Notes: generated by a model from the sequence alone, not told the origin. 64,000 nt of DNA from Pseudomonas azerbaijanoccidentalis (GCF_019145495.1 NZ_JAHSTU010000008.1:124001-188000), one strand, 5' to 3'; numbered from the stretch's first letter, positions 42,701 to 51,022 are shown. Numbers and translations: made by a program.

Positions 42701-43227
42701 CGCTGTACATGGAAATGCTTGAGCGCGCGGTGAAGTCGATCCGCAAGGGCGAACAGCCAAACCTCGATCAGCCTTTGGGCGGTGGCCCGGAAGTCAACTT
42801 GCGCGTACCGGCGTTGATTCCCGAAGACTATCTGCCGGACGTTCACGCCAGGCTGATTCTCTACAAGCGCATTGCCTCGGCCACCGATGAGGAAGGCCTC
42901 AAGGATTTGCAGGTGGAGATGATCGACCGCTTCGGCTTGCTGCCGGAACCGACCAAGAACCTGATGCGCATCACCGCCCTGAAATTACAGGCCGAGTTGC
43001 TGGGCATCAAGAAAGTCGATGGCGGCCCGCAAGGCGGACGCATCGAGTTCGCGGCGCAAACACCGGTGGATCCGCTGACCCTGATCAAACTGATCCAGAG
43101 CCAGCCTAAACGCTACAAATTCGAAGGCGCCACGATGTTTAAATTCCAGGTTCCGATGGAGCGCTCGGAAGAGCGCTTTAATACTGTAGAGGCGCTGTTC
43201 GAGCGCCTCATTCCGAAAACTGCTTGA
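39778..43227 (+). CDS. mfd: Transcription-repair coupling factor Mfd
   Basis: Mfd removes stalled RNA polymerase and recruits UvrA. The 1149 residues match the family. There is an N-terminal UvrB-homology part (FPDWETLPYDLFSPHQDIISQ), the RNA-polymerase interaction domain (VVHIDHGVGRYLGLATLEI, about 484-502), and the RecG-like translocase with Walker A VCGDVGFGKTEVAMRAAF (about 630), LVIIDEEHRFGV, LTATPIPRTL and TGIDVPSANTIIIERAD-FGLAQLHQLRGRVGRS. A C-terminal TRCF domain follows. The start is GTG 39778, giving VPVLRLPILPAA; no upstream ATG fits. Confidence 0.97.
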   Translation: MPVLRLPILPAAAGKQHWGNLPGAALSLAIAEAASAAKRFTLLLTADSQSAERLEQELGFFAPDLPVLHFPDWETLPYDLFSPHQDIISQRIASLYRLPELSHGVLVVPITTALHRLAPTKFLLGSSLVLDVGQKLDVEQMRTRLEATGYRYVDTVYEHGEFTVRGSLIDLFPMGSKLPYRIDLFDDEIETLRTFDPENQRSIDKVDSVKLLPAKEFPLQKEAVTRFKARFRERFDVDFRRCPIFQDLSSGITPAGIEYYLPLFFEETSTLFDYLPQDTQVFSLPGIEQAAENFWNDVRNRYEERRVDPSRPLLPPAELFLPVEDCFARLKSWPRVVASQQDVESGGGRERFPARELPNLAIEAKATQPLAALADFLDQFPGRVLFTAESAGRREVLLELLERLKLRPKTVDSWPDFVAGKERLAITIAPLDEGLLLDDPALALVAESPLFGQRVMQRRRREKRADANNDAVIKNLTELREGAPVVHIDHGVGRYLGLATLEIDNQAAEFLALEYAEGAKLYVPVANLHLIARYTGSDDALAPLHRLGSETWQKAKRKAAEQVRDVAAELLDIYARRAAREGYAFADPKADYATFSAGFPFEETPDQQTTIEAVREDMLAPKPMDRLVCGDVGFGKTEVAMRAAFIAVHGGRQVAILVPTTLLAQQHYNSFRDRFADWPVTVEVMSRFKSTKEVNAAVADLAEGKIDIVIGTHKLLQDDVKIKNLGLVIIDEEHRFGVRQKEQLKALRSEVDILTLTATPIPRTLNMAVSGMRDLSIIATPPARRLSVRTFVMEQNKSTVKEALLRELLRGGQVYYLHNDVKTIEKCAADLAELVPEARIGIGHGQMRERELEQVMSDFYHKRFNVLIASTIIETGIDVPSANTIIIERADKFGLAQLHQLRGRVGRSHHQAYAYLLTPPRQQITTDAEKRLEAIANTQDLGAGFVLATNDLEIRGAGELLGDGQSGQIQAVGFTLYMEMLERAVKSIRKGEQPNLDQPLGGGPEVNLRVPALIPEDYLPDVHARLILYKRIASATDEEGLKDLQVEMIDRFGLLPEPTKNLMRITALKLQAELLGIKKVDGGPQGGRIEFAAQTPVDPLTLIKLIQSQPKRYKFEGATMFKFQVPMERSEERFNTVEALFERLIPKTA

Positions 43228-43237
43228 AGGACGCCGC

Positions 43238-43804
43238 ATGCGCCTGTTTCGCTCACTGACCTTGTTGATGACGTTGGTCGCCCCATCGGTATTTGCCGAT
43301 GATCTGTATCAGGTAGAAATGATTCTGGTGCGGCAGAACGCCGTGCCTGCGATTGTCAGCCGTGCCGCACCGGAAGACTGGAATGCCGGCGCGCAGCCCA
43401 TCAGCCCCGACAGCCTGCGCACGCCAAGCCTGAATGGCGAAGTAGAAAAGCTTACCAGCAGCGCCGACTACACCGTGTTGCTGCACAAAGCCTGGCAACA
43501 GACCCTCGGTGAAAATGCCAGCAAAGTGGCGATCAGCGACGGCAAGGAGCAGTATGGTCAGTTCCCGATCGAGGGCACACTGAGCATGAAGCTGGGACGC
43601 TTTACCGACGTCGACGCCGATTTCTGGGTCAATCAGTTCGATGCCAATGGCACCGTGACTGCCAGCGAACGCCTGAAACAGGAAAGCCACACCAAAAACG
43701 GCCAGTTGAATTTCCTCGACAATGGCCACCTCGGCCTGCTGATCAAGATCACTTCATTGACGGCGCCCGCTCCCCGGGAAGCCCCTGAAGTCGTCCCTGA
43801 CTGA
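43238..43804 (+). CDS. csiV: CsiV family periplasmic protein
   Basis: This 188-residue secreted protein (signal MRLFRSLTLLMTLVAPSVFA) has the CsiV-family start DDLYQVEMILVRQNAVP, then YTVLLHKAWQQTLG and IEGTLSMKLGRFTDVDADFWV. CsiV was first described as a peptidoglycan-associated inner-wall protein needed with certain penicillin-binding proteins. It lies 11 bases after mfd (with GAAGGA upstream) and 12 bases before the helicase gene, so the three probably form one transcript. Confidence 0.85.
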   Translation: MRLFRSLTLLMTLVAPSVFADDLYQVEMILVRQNAVPAIVSRAAPEDWNAGAQPISPDSLRTPSLNGEVEKLTSSADYTVLLHKAWQQTLGENASKVAISDGKEQYGQFPIEGTLSMKLGRFTDVDADFWVNQFDANGTVTASERLKQESHTKNGQLNFLDNGHLGLLIKITSLTAPAPREAPEVVPD

Positions 43805-43815
43805 TTGACGCCCCC

Positions 43816-46509
43816 ATGTCAGCGACCCTGAGCAAACCCCTTGCACCTTCCTGGGTCAGCCGATTCAAGGAACAGAGCCTGGAGCGTGGCCGCCGCTACG
43901 CACTGGAGAATCGCGTCAGGATCGTCGAGGCCGGCGACGCTACGATCATCGCGGCTTGCGAAGGCTCTGGCGGTAACGTTTACCGTCAGACCATTCGCTT
44001 GCGCGAGTCAGCCAAAGGCACCTTGCTGATGGTCGATGCGACTTGTTCCTGCCCGGTTCACAGCAACTGCAAACATTGCGCGGCGGTCCTGTTACAAGTG
44101 CAGGAAACCCTCGACTACCCCGCGGCTGCCAAAGACGCCGAACTGCTGGAAAAACTTCAGGCCGTATTGGAGAACCGCAACCCAAAAGCTCCGCCGCAAG
44201 TCATGGTGGACAACGTGCAACCGGTGCCGCGCCTGTGGCTGGCGAGCATCGAGTTCAGCGCCTTCGAACCGCGCAACGGGCGAATGCAGCGCTACATTCA
44301 ACACCGCGCCGCGCTGTCCTTCAGCTATCTGGATGAGTACGTTTCCGGTCAGAAAAACTCTGACATCCTGATTCGACAGGAAACACAGACCTTACGGATA
44401 AAACGCCATCCGGAAGTGGAACAATCCTACCGCGAACAGTTGCGCATCCTCGGTTTCAAAATCGCCACCCGGCAAAGCAAAGCCCTGCCGGAAAGCGCCG
44501 GCGAGCTGTTCGAGATGGTCAACGACAGCGCCTGGTTGACGTTCACCCTCAACGAACTGCCGAAACTGCGAACCCAAGGCTGGGAGCTGCAGATCAACGA
44601 GGACTTCGGCTTCGACCTGACAGCCGTGGACGATTGGTACGCCACAGTCGAGCAAGCGCCGGAGCGCGACTGGTTCGATCTCGAATTGGGCATCATCGTC
44701 AACGGCGAGCGGCTGAGCCTGCTGCCGATCCTGTTGAACCTGATGCGCTCGCACACCGAACTGCTCAATCCGGAGCGCCTGGCCCGACGTCGCGACGACG
44801 AACTGATCCTGGTGAACATTCCAAACCGACCGAACTCGGAGTACGGCCCCCTGCAAGTGGCCCTGCCCTTCGGCCGTCTGAAACCGGTGCTGGCCACGCT
44901 CGGCGAGTTCTATCTGCAAGAGCCCGGTGAAACCACATTGCGCCTGAGCAAGGCCGATGCAACGCGCCTGAATCCACTGGAAGACCTGCCACTGCTCTGG
45001 GAGGGTGGCGAGCAGATCCGCACCTTTGCCCAGCGCCTGCGCGATATCAAGGATTACACCGCAACCGCGCCGGAGGGCCTGAACGCAACGCTGCGTCCCT
45101 ACCAGCTCGAAGGCTTGAGCTGGATGCAGTCGTTACGGCAACTGGAAGTTGGCGGGATCCTCGCGGACGACATGGGCCTGGGTAAAACCCTGCAAACCCT
45201 GTCGCATGTGCTCACCGAGAAAATTGCCGGGCGCCTTGACCGCCCGTGCATGGTGGTGATGCCAACCAGCCTGATTCCCAACTGGCTCGACGAAGCGGCG
45301 CATTTCACGCCGCAACTCAAGGTATTGGCGCTGTACGGCGCCAGCCGGAAAAAGCACTTCGAACACCTGGCGGATTACGATCTGATCCTGACCACCTACG
45401 CGCTGCTGCCCAAGGATGTCGAACGCCTCGCGGCGCAGCCGTTGCACGTACTGGTGCTGGACGAAGCGCAGTACATCAAGAACCCCAACAGCAAGGCCGC
45501 CCAGGCCGCCCGCGAACTGAATGCCCGTCAGCGCTTGTGCCTGAGCGGCACGCCCCTGGAAAACCACCTGGGCGAGTTGTGGTCGCTGTTTCACTTTTTG
45601 CTGCCGGGCTGGCTCGGCGATGTGAAAAGCTTCAACCGCGATTACCGCGTGCCGATTGAAAAACGCACCAGCGAAGTAAGACTTCAGCACCTCAACGGTC
45701 GGATCAAACCCTTCCTTTTGCGCCGGACGAAGGAGCAGGTAGCGACCGAGTTGCCGCCGAAAACCGAAATCATCCACTGGGTCGAACTCAACGAAGCCCA
45801 GCGCGACATGTACGAAACCATGCGCCTGGCCATGGACAAGAAAGTCCGCGACGAGATCACCCGCAAAGGCGTGGCTCGCAGCCAGATCATCATTCTTGAA
45901 GCGCTGCTGAAGCTGCGCCAGGTGTGCTGTGATTTACGTCTGGTCAACGACGCCACCCTGCCGGTTCGCGGCAGTACATCAGGCAAGCTCGACAGCCTGA
46001 TGGAAATGCTCGAAGAGTTGTTTGAAGAAGGCCGCAGGATTCTGCTGTTCTCGCAGTTCACTTCGATGTTGGCGCTCATCGAAGACGAACTGAAAAAACG
46101 CGGCGTGGCTTACGCCTTGTTGACGGGACAGACTCGCGACCGACGCACCCCCGTGAAGGATTTTCAGAGCGGCAAGCGTCAGATTTTTCTGATCAGCCTG
46201 AAAGCAGGTGGTGTTGGCCTGAACCTGACGGAAGCAGACACCGTGATCCACTACGATCCCTGGTGGAACCCGGCGACGGAGAACCAGGCGACTGACCGCG
46301 CGTACCGCATCGGTCAAGAGAAGCCGGTGTTCGTCTACAAGCTGATTGCTCGCGGCACGGTGGAAGAGAAAATTCAGCACCTGCAGAAGGAAAAGTCAGA
46401 TCTGGCAGCCGGCGTGCTGGATGGGCGTCAGGCCGGGGACTGGAAACTGCAGAACGATGATATCGAGGCGCTGTTTGCGCCGTTGCCGGATAAGTTGGAG
46501 AAGCGCTGA
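43816..46509 (+). CDS. SWIM zinc-finger SNF2-family helicase-like ATPase
   Basis: The 897 residues have a SWIM zinc finger near the N-terminus (ATCSCPVHSNCKHCAAVLL, about 73-91), a middle SNF2-associated region, and a complete SNF2 ATPase: DDMGLGKTLQTLS (about 450), VVMPTSLIPNWL, LVLDEAQYIKNPNSKAAQAA (DEAQ box about 548), LSGTPLENHLGELWSLF, then GRRILLFSQFTSMLALIEDEL, ISLKAGGVGLNLTEADTVIH and DPWWNPATENQATDRAYRIG. Such proteins remodel nucleoprotein complexes using ATP. Its substrate is unknown. It follows csiV closely. Confidence 0.93.
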   Translation: MSATLSKPLAPSWVSRFKEQSLERGRRYALENRVRIVEAGDATIIAACEGSGGNVYRQTIRLRESAKGTLLMVDATCSCPVHSNCKHCAAVLLQVQETLDYPAAAKDAELLEKLQAVLENRNPKAPPQVMVDNVQPVPRLWLASIEFSAFEPRNGRMQRYIQHRAALSFSYLDEYVSGQKNSDILIRQETQTLRIKRHPEVEQSYREQLRILGFKIATRQSKALPESAGELFEMVNDSAWLTFTLNELPKLRTQGWELQINEDFGFDLTAVDDWYATVEQAPERDWFDLELGIIVNGERLSLLPILLNLMRSHTELLNPERLARRRDDELILVNIPNRPNSEYGPLQVALPFGRLKPVLATLGEFYLQEPGETTLRLSKADATRLNPLEDLPLLWEGGEQIRTFAQRLRDIKDYTATAPEGLNATLRPYQLEGLSWMQSLRQLEVGGILADDMGLGKTLQTLSHVLTEKIAGRLDRPCMVVMPTSLIPNWLDEAAHFTPQLKVLALYGASRKKHFEHLADYDLILTTYALLPKDVERLAAQPLHVLVLDEAQYIKNPNSKAAQAARELNARQRLCLSGTPLENHLGELWSLFHFLLPGWLGDVKSFNRDYRVPIEKRTSEVRLQHLNGRIKPFLLRRTKEQVATELPPKTEIIHWVELNEAQRDMYETMRLAMDKKVRDEITRKGVARSQIIILEALLKLRQVCCDLRLVNDATLPVRGSTSGKLDSLMEMLEELFEEGRRILLFSQFTSMLALIEDELKKRGVAYALLTGQTRDRRTPVKDFQSGKRQIFLISLKAGGVGLNLTEADTVIHYDPWWNPATENQATDRAYRIGQEKPVFVYKLIARGTVEEKIQHLQKEKSDLAAGVLDGRQAGDWKLQNDDIEALFAPLPDKLEKR

Positions 46510-46533
46510 GATGTGTGGAGCCAGACAAATCGC

Positions 46534-46623
46534 ATCGCGGGCAAGCCACGCTCCCACAGGTTCGGTATTGATCACGAATTCTGTGATCGACTCAAGACCT
46601 GTGGGAGCTGGCTTGCCAGCGAT
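46534..46623. repeat. REP inverted pair between the helicase and mtiP genes
   Basis: The arms ATCGCGGGCAAGCCACGCTC... (46534-46561) and ACCTGTGGGAGCTGGCTTGC... (46597-46623) pair with a few mismatches. A smaller palindrome GATCACGAATTCTGTGATC (46570-46588) sits in the loop. This is a third sub-type of REP in the window. Confidence 0.85.
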
Positions 46624-46650
46624 AGGGCCAACTCGGTGATGTAGCCTGAC

Positions 46651-47388
46651 TCAGCCCTTGAGCACCCGCGCCAGCGTCGACTTCACTTTGCCCATCCCGT
46701 CATGCAGCGCCTGCTCGATCTCGGCCATGGTAATCACCGCCGTCGACTTGCCCGCCGCCGGGTTTACCACCAACGCCAGACAGGCGTAATCCAGCTCCAA
46801 CTCACGGGCCAACGCCGCTTCCGGCATCCCGGTCATGCCGACGATGTCGCAACCGTCACGCTCCAGACGCGCGATCTCGGCCACGGTTTCCAGGCGCGGG
46901 CCTTGTGTGCAGGCATACACGCCATGACTGCTGTAGCCGACGCCTTCAGCTGCCAGTGCCGCGATCAATTGCTGACGCAGCGGTTCGCTATACGGGTAGC
47001 TGAAATCGATATGCGTGACCTGCTCCAGGTCATCGGCAAAGTAGGTGTGTTCGCGACCGCTGGTGTAGTCAATCAGCTGATGCGGCACACAGAAATGTCC
47101 GGTCCCCATCGCGGCATGAATTCCGCCCACGGCATTGACCGCGAGAATCGCTTCGGCACCGGCCTGCTTCAGCGCCCAGAGATTGGCGCGGTAATTCACC
47201 TGATGCGGCGGGAAACGATGCGGATGCCCATGGCGTGCGAGAAAAAGCACTTCCTTGCCGGCGTATTCACCGATCTGCACCTCGGCGGAAGGCGCTCCGT
47301 AAGGTGTGTCCACCGCCAGGGATTGGCGGATACTCAGGCCTTCGAGCTGAGTCAGTCCGGTACCACCGATAATCGCGTAAACCGTCAT
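46651..47388 (-). CDS. S-methyl-5'-thioinosine phosphorylase
   Basis: This 245-residue enzyme of the PNP/MTAP family has AIIGGTGLTQLEG, the phosphate-binding LFLARHGHPHRFPPHQVNYR, GVYACTQGPRLETVAEI, and DIVGMTGMPEAALARELELDYACLALVVN in separate blocks. In pseudomonads this gene product cleaves methylthioinosine, formed after deamination of methylthioadenosine, rather than methylthioadenosine itself. The assignment to the inosine form follows genus context and the nagZ-psrA neighbourhood. It is 12 bases downstream of nagZ. Confidence 0.88.
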   Translation of the reverse strand: MTVYAIIGGTGLTQLEGLSIRQSLAVDTPYGAPSAEVQIGEYAGKEVLFLARHGHPHRFPPHQVNYRANLWALKQAGAEAILAVNAVGGIHAAMGTGHFCVPHQLIDYTSGREHTYFADDLEQVTHIDFSYPYSEPLRQQLIAALAAEGVGYSSHGVYACTQGPRLETVAEIARLERDGCDIVGMTGMPEAALARELELDYACLALVVNPAAGKSTAVITMAEIEQALHDGMGKVKSTLARVLKG

Positions 47389-47400
47389 AACGAACAGTCC

Positions 47401-48411
47401 TTAATCAATCAATTGAGCTTCTTTGAGCGCGCCGACGGCAGTCAGCCAGCGCGGGTCCTGACGGTAATCGGTACTGGCAAACGACTGACCACGCATCCGC
47501 GCGATGCGGGCCGAAGGCGTGACCTTCAGGCGTTGCGCAGCGCTCAAGGCCAGCTCAGCGGCGGCACGATCGTTACACACCAGGCCCATGTCGCAGCCCG
47601 CCGTCAGCGCGGCTTCGATGCGGCTGGCGGCATCGCCAACCACGTGGGCACCGGCCATGGACAGGTCATCGCTGAAAATCACACCGTCGAACTGCAACTC
47701 ACCGCGCAGGATGTCCTGCAGCCAACGCCGAGAAAAACCTGCCGGCTGGGAATCAACCTGCGGATAAATAACGTGGGCCGGCATGATCGCCGCCAGTTGC
47801 TTGCTCAGCTTGGCGAACGGCACCAGGTCCTTGGCGCGGATCTCTTCGAGGCTGCGCTCGTCATTGGGGATCGCGACGTGCGAATCCGCCTCGGCCCAAC
47901 CGTGTCCCGGGAAATGCTTGCCGGTGGCGGCCATGCCAGCGCTGTTCATGCCACGAATGAATGCGCCGGCCAGCAAGGCTGCGCGCTCAGGATCACCCTC
48001 AAACGAACGGGTGCCGACCACGGCGCTGCGCTGGTAATCGAGATCCAGCACCGGCGCGAAGCTCAGGTCCAGGCCGACTGCAAGCACTTCGGTGGCCATG
48101 ATCCAGCCGCACTGCTCGGCCAGGTATTCGGCATTCGGGTTATCGGCAACGGCGCGCATCGCGGGCAGGCGCACGAACCCCTGACGCAGCCGCTGAACCC
48201 GCCCGCCCTCTTGGTCCACTGCAAGCAGCAAATCGGGGCGAATGGCACGGATCGATGCGCTCAGTTCACGCACCTGACGCGGGTGCTCGATATTACGCGC
48301 AAAAATGATCAGGCCACCCACTTCGGGCTGACGCAACAATTGGCGATCTTCAGCCGTCAGCCAGGTACCGGCGACGTCCACCATCAACGAGCCTTGCAGG
48401 CCAGCAGTCAT
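47401..48411 (-). CDS. nagZ: Beta-N-acetylhexosaminidase NagZ
   Basis: NagZ removes N-acetylglucosamine from cytosolic anhydromuropeptides in cell-wall recycling and so influences AmpR/AmpC induction. The 336 residues form a family GH3 enzyme. Motifs are DQEGGRVQRLRQGF (about 66), the GH3 signature with the NagZ-type loop TGKHFPGHGWAEADSHV (about 160-176), and a nucleophile Asp in GVIFSDDLSMAGA. No signal peptide is present, as expected. ATG 48411 and an internal ATG (MVDVAG) are both possible starts. Confidence 0.95.
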   Translation of the reverse strand: MTAGLQGSLMVDVAGTWLTAEDRQLLRQPEVGGLIIFARNIEHPRQVRELSASIRAIRPDLLLAVDQEGGRVQRLRQGFVRLPAMRAVADNPNAEYLAEQCGWIMATEVLAVGLDLSFAPVLDLDYQRSAVVGTRSFEGDPERAALLAGAFIRGMNSAGMAATGKHFPGHGWAEADSHVAIPNDERSLEEIRAKDLVPFAKLSKQLAAIMPAHVIYPQVDSQPAGFSRRWLQDILRGELQFDGVIFSDDLSMAGAHVVGDAASRIEAALTAGCDMGLVCNDRAAAELALSAAQRLKVTPSARIARMRGQSFASTDYRQDPRWLTAVGALKEAQLID

Positions 48412-48569
48412 AGAGATTCCTTGATAACGATAAACCCGGCTCGCGCCAAATCGCCACCATGGGCAGTGCCCGGCAGATCGGCGACATTGATTGGGAGCGG
48501 GTTCAGAACGAGAGTCGGCATGGGCGGCTAGCTTAGCGGATGTAAGCTGCCGCGCCCACCCGTGAGCGG

Positions 48570-49277
48570 TTAAACCTTGGCGGCAACCGGTGTCGATTTG
48601 CTACGTGGACGCAACTGCGCGGTAGCCATGGCCGTGTCGGTGACACCGGACTCGGCTCGCATGCCAGCGGCCAGGAACGGCACCATCAGTCGCATGACTT
48701 GCTCGATGGAGGTGTTCACTCCGAAATCGGTCTCGGCAATGGCGCGCAACGCCTTGATACCGGACATGCTGAACGCTGCTGCACCCAACATGAAGTGCAC
48801 ACGCCAGAACAGCTCGATAGGCGGGATACGTGGCGCAGCTTCGTTGACCAGCATCATGTAGCGGCGGAACACCTTGCCGTACATGTCTTCCAGATAACGA
48901 CGCAAATGCCCCTGGCTCTGACTGAACGCCAGACCCAGCAACCGCATGAAGATGGACAGATCATTGCCGCTGCGTGGCTGGACCACCAGGGCTTGCTCAA
49001 CGAGGATTTCCAGCAGCTCTTCAAGCGTCGGCTTGTTTTCAGGCTTGGCCTGACGGCGCTCAAGCTCTTTATCAAGGCTGATGCAGAACGGCCCGAGGAA
49101 TCGCGAGAAGACCGCCTGGATCAGCGCCTTCTTCGAGCCGAAGTGATAGTTCACCGCCGCCAGATTGACACCGGCCTTGCTGGTGATCAGACGCAATGAG
49201 GTTTCAGCGAAACCTTTTTCCGCGAACAACTGCTCGGCAGCATCAAGAATGCGTTCAACGGTTTCCGACTGGGCCAT
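48570..49277 (-). CDS. psrA: TetR-family fatty-acid regulator PsrA
   Basis: PsrA is a long-chain fatty-acid-responsive TetR regulator that activates rpoS and represses itself and beta-oxidation genes. From ATG 49277 it has 235 residues. The helix-turn-helix ILDAAEQLFAEKGFAETSLR-ITSKAGVNLAAVNYHFGSKKAL is complete, and it ends with the basic, alanine-rich tail ATAQLRPRSKSTPVAAKV. The longer frame to 49373 covers the operator and is rejected. It is divergent from lexA, with two PsrA boxes just upstream of its start. Confidence 0.95.
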   Translation of the reverse strand: MAQSETVERILDAAEQLFAEKGFAETSLRLITSKAGVNLAAVNYHFGSKKALIQAVFSRFLGPFCISLDKELERRQAKPENKPTLEELLEILVEQALVVQPRSGNDLSIFMRLLGLAFSQSQGHLRRYLEDMYGKVFRRYMMLVNEAAPRIPPIELFWRVHFMLGAAAFSMSGIKALRAIAETDFGVNTSIEQVMRLMVPFLAAGMRAESGVTDTAMATAQLRPRSKSTPVAAKV

Positions 49278-49292
49278 GGCTACTCCGCCTGA

Positions 49293-49306
49293 CAAACACT
49301 TGTTTG
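49293..49306. promoter_or_regulatory. PsrA box 1 (psrA operator)
   Basis: CAAACACTTGTTTG is an exact match to the described PsrA consensus (C/G)AAAC-N2-4-GTTT(G/C). It lies 16 bases before the psrA start codon and fits autorepression. It shares its last base with box 2. Confidence 0.8.
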
Positions 49307-49320
49307 AAACATACGTTTCA
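49305..49320. promoter_or_regulatory. PsrA box 2 (overlapping)
   Basis: TGAAACATACGTTTCA contains GAAAC-N4-GTTTC (49306-49319), again an exact consensus match. It abuts box 1, so the two half-site pairs are arranged head to tail on one face of the DNA. Confidence 0.75.
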
Positions 49321-49444
49321 GCCTGTGCGTTGTCAAGCCTGGCGGTTCGTTTTGGGAATGGTCGGTCAGACATTTAACCATACAACCGCGCAGCTTCAAT
49401 CAACAGGCTGATCGACCGTCTGGCAGTCGACAAAAAAAGGGGCA

Positions 49445-49472
49445 TTGCCAAGACCGTTTCACTGTATATAAT
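49445..49472 (+). promoter_or_regulatory. Sigma-70 promoter of lexA
   Basis: TTGCCA (49445-49450) and TATAAT (49467-49472) are spaced by 16 bases. The -10 box lies inside the first SOS box, so LexA binding would block RNA polymerase. Confidence 0.75.
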
Positions 49473-49477
49473 CCCAG
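49462..49477 (+). promoter_or_regulatory. SOS box 1 (LexA operator)
   Basis: CTGTATATAATCCCAG matches the LexA operator CTG-N10-CAG and overlaps the lexA -10 element. Confidence 0.88.
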
Positions 49478-49480
49478 TCA

Positions 49481-49496
49481 CTGTATAAAAAGACAG
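49481..49496 (+). promoter_or_regulatory. SOS box 2 (LexA operator)
   Basis: CTGTATAAAAAGACAG matches CTG-N10-CAG and starts 19 bases after box 1. It lies just before the lexA start codon (49507). Confidence 0.88.
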
Positions 49497-49506
49497 AGCG
49501 ATCAAT

Positions 49507-50115
49507 ATGCTAAAGCTGACGCCACGCCAAGCCGAGATTCTGGCCTTCATCAAACGCTGCCTGGAAGACAACGGCTACCCGCCGACCCGCGCGGAAATCG
49601 CTCAGGAACTGGGTTTCAAGTCGCCCAACGCAGCGGAAGAACACCTCAAGGCGCTGGCTCGCAAAGGCGCCATCGAGATGACTCCCGGTGCCTCCCGCGG
49701 AATTCGCATTCCCGGCTTCGAAGCCAAGGCCGATGACTCCACCCTGCCAATCATTGGCCGGGTTGCAGCCGGTGCGCCAATCCTTGCCCAGCAACACGTT
49801 GAAGAATCCTGCAACATCAATCCGGCTTTCTTCCACCCTCGCGCTGATTATCTGCTGCGGGTTCATGGCATGAGCATGAAAGACGTGGGCATTTTCGACG
49901 GCGACCTGCTGGCAGTCCACACCACCCGCGAAGCCCGTAACGGCCAGATCGTGGTGGCACGGATCGGCGACGAAGTGACCGTCAAGCGCTTCAAGCGAGA
50001 TGGCAGCAAGGTCTGGCTGATTGCAGAAAACCCAGAGTTTGCCCCTATCGAAGTGAACCTTAAAGATCAGGATCTGGTGATCGAAGGCTTGAGTGTCGGC
50101 GTCATTCGCCGCTAA
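49507..50115 (+). CDS. lexA: SOS response repressor LexA
   Basis: The 202-residue repressor has an N-terminal winged helix (LTPRQAEILAFIKRCLEDNG; EIAQELGFKSPNAAEEHLKAL), the Ala-Gly cleavage site in VAAGAPIL (about residues 87-89), and a serine/lysine protease domain with Ser in VHGMSMKDVGIFDGD (about 122) and Lys in EVTVKRFKRDG (about 159). It autocleaves when RecA is activated. Two SOS boxes upstream give autoregulation. sulA follows 10 bases downstream. Confidence 0.98.
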   Translation: MLKLTPRQAEILAFIKRCLEDNGYPPTRAEIAQELGFKSPNAAEEHLKALARKGAIEMTPGASRGIRIPGFEAKADDSTLPIIGRVAAGAPILAQQHVEESCNINPAFFHPRADYLLRVHGMSMKDVGIFDGDLLAVHTTREARNGQIVVARIGDEVTVKRFKRDGSKVWLIAENPEFAPIEVNLKDQDLVIEGLSVGVIRR

Positions 50116-50125
50116 AGGAGGCTTT

Positions 50126-50602
50126 ATGCAGTTCCCACACACATCACAGCAAGCCCAATTGCCTCTGCTGTTCGAAGCGTTCATGGCGCAGCCGATGGCT
50201 CCAATTCTGAAAGAAGTGGTCGAGTCGCCGTGGAGCGCCGAACCCGAAGTCTTCAGTGAATTGTCTCTGCGTGGTGCAGCCGGGAACTGCCTGAACCTTC
50301 TGGCACCGATTCTCAGGGAGTTGAGCCAGGATCAGGATGCCCGCTGGCTGACGCTGATCGCCCCGCCTGCCAGCCTGACCCAGGCCTGGTTGCGAGACGC
50401 CGGACTCAACCGCGAACGCATCCTGCTGTTGCAACCACGGGGCAGCCAGAGTGCCCAGCAACTGACCTGCGAAGCCCTTCGTCTTGGTCGCAGTCATACG
50501 GTTGTCAGCTGGCTGAACCCGCTGAGTACAACGTCGAGACAACAGCTGATCAGCGCCGCCCGAACCGGGGACGCGCAAAGCTTGAATATTCGACTGGGTT
50601 AA
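50126..50602 (+). CDS. sulA: SOS cell-division inhibitor SulA
   Basis: SulA blocks FtsZ polymerisation during SOS. From ATG 50126 (AAAGGAGG upstream) it has 158 residues. The family-typical part is LNLLAPILRELSQDQDARWLTLIAPP, LTQAWLRDAGLNRERILLLQP and GRSHTVVSWLNPLS. Its position directly after lexA on the same strand puts it under the same SOS boxes, an arrangement common in pseudomonads. The frame upstream to 50093 overlaps lexA and is not used. Confidence 0.92.
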   Translation: MQFPHTSQQAQLPLLFEAFMAQPMAPILKEVVESPWSAEPEVFSELSLRGAAGNCLNLLAPILRELSQDQDARWLTLIAPPASLTQAWLRDAGLNRERILLLQPRGSQSAQQLTCEALRLGRSHTVVSWLNPLSTTSRQQLISAARTGDAQSLNIRLG

Positions 50603-50694
50603 CGCGCAGGAGGCGCACACTTTATGTCGCGCCTAGCTTCTCCAAGGACAGAGAAGCCGATATGAATCGGTACTGGAAAAACCGACAGACGGGA

Positions 50695-50928
50695 TCAGTG
50701 AAGGACCCGCGAGCCCTCTTCCTTGTCGAGTTCACCTTCAACCAGGCGCCCCGCCATCTGAACGCCGACACTCAACATCGCCTTGGCGACTTCAACGTGT
50801 TGGCCTTGCAGGAACGCTTTGGCGTCCTCGGAGAAATCCAAAGTAACCAGAGAACCCTCGTCCTCAGCCCTTCGCAGCTCGATACGGCCGTCTGGTAACT
50901 CGACAATTTCTAGAAAGGACGTTGGCAT
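50695..50928 (-). CDS. Conserved hypothetical protein (77 aa)
   Basis: This small acidic protein (MPTSFLEIVELPDGRIELRR; then GSLVTLDFSEDAKAFLQG; then VAKAMLSVGVQMAGRLVEGE) has no named domain I recognise. It contains an alternating beta pattern at the start and one amphipathic helix. To my recollection a similar short gene lies at this place, between sulA and topA, in other Pseudomonas. It is transcribed after the 174-residue protein gene on the same strand. Its function is unknown. Confidence 0.7.
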   Translation of the reverse strand: MPTSFLEIVELPDGRIELRRAEDEGSLVTLDFSEDAKAFLQGQHVEVAKAMLSVGVQMAGRLVEGELDKEEGSRVLH

Positions 50929-51022
50929 AAAGGTCTGTTCTCCACGAAAGGCGGGGATTATATAGGCATCAGCCAGGCTTCGCTCGGGATCTTGACCAGA
51001 TGCCAGCCCAAAACTGTTTCTG

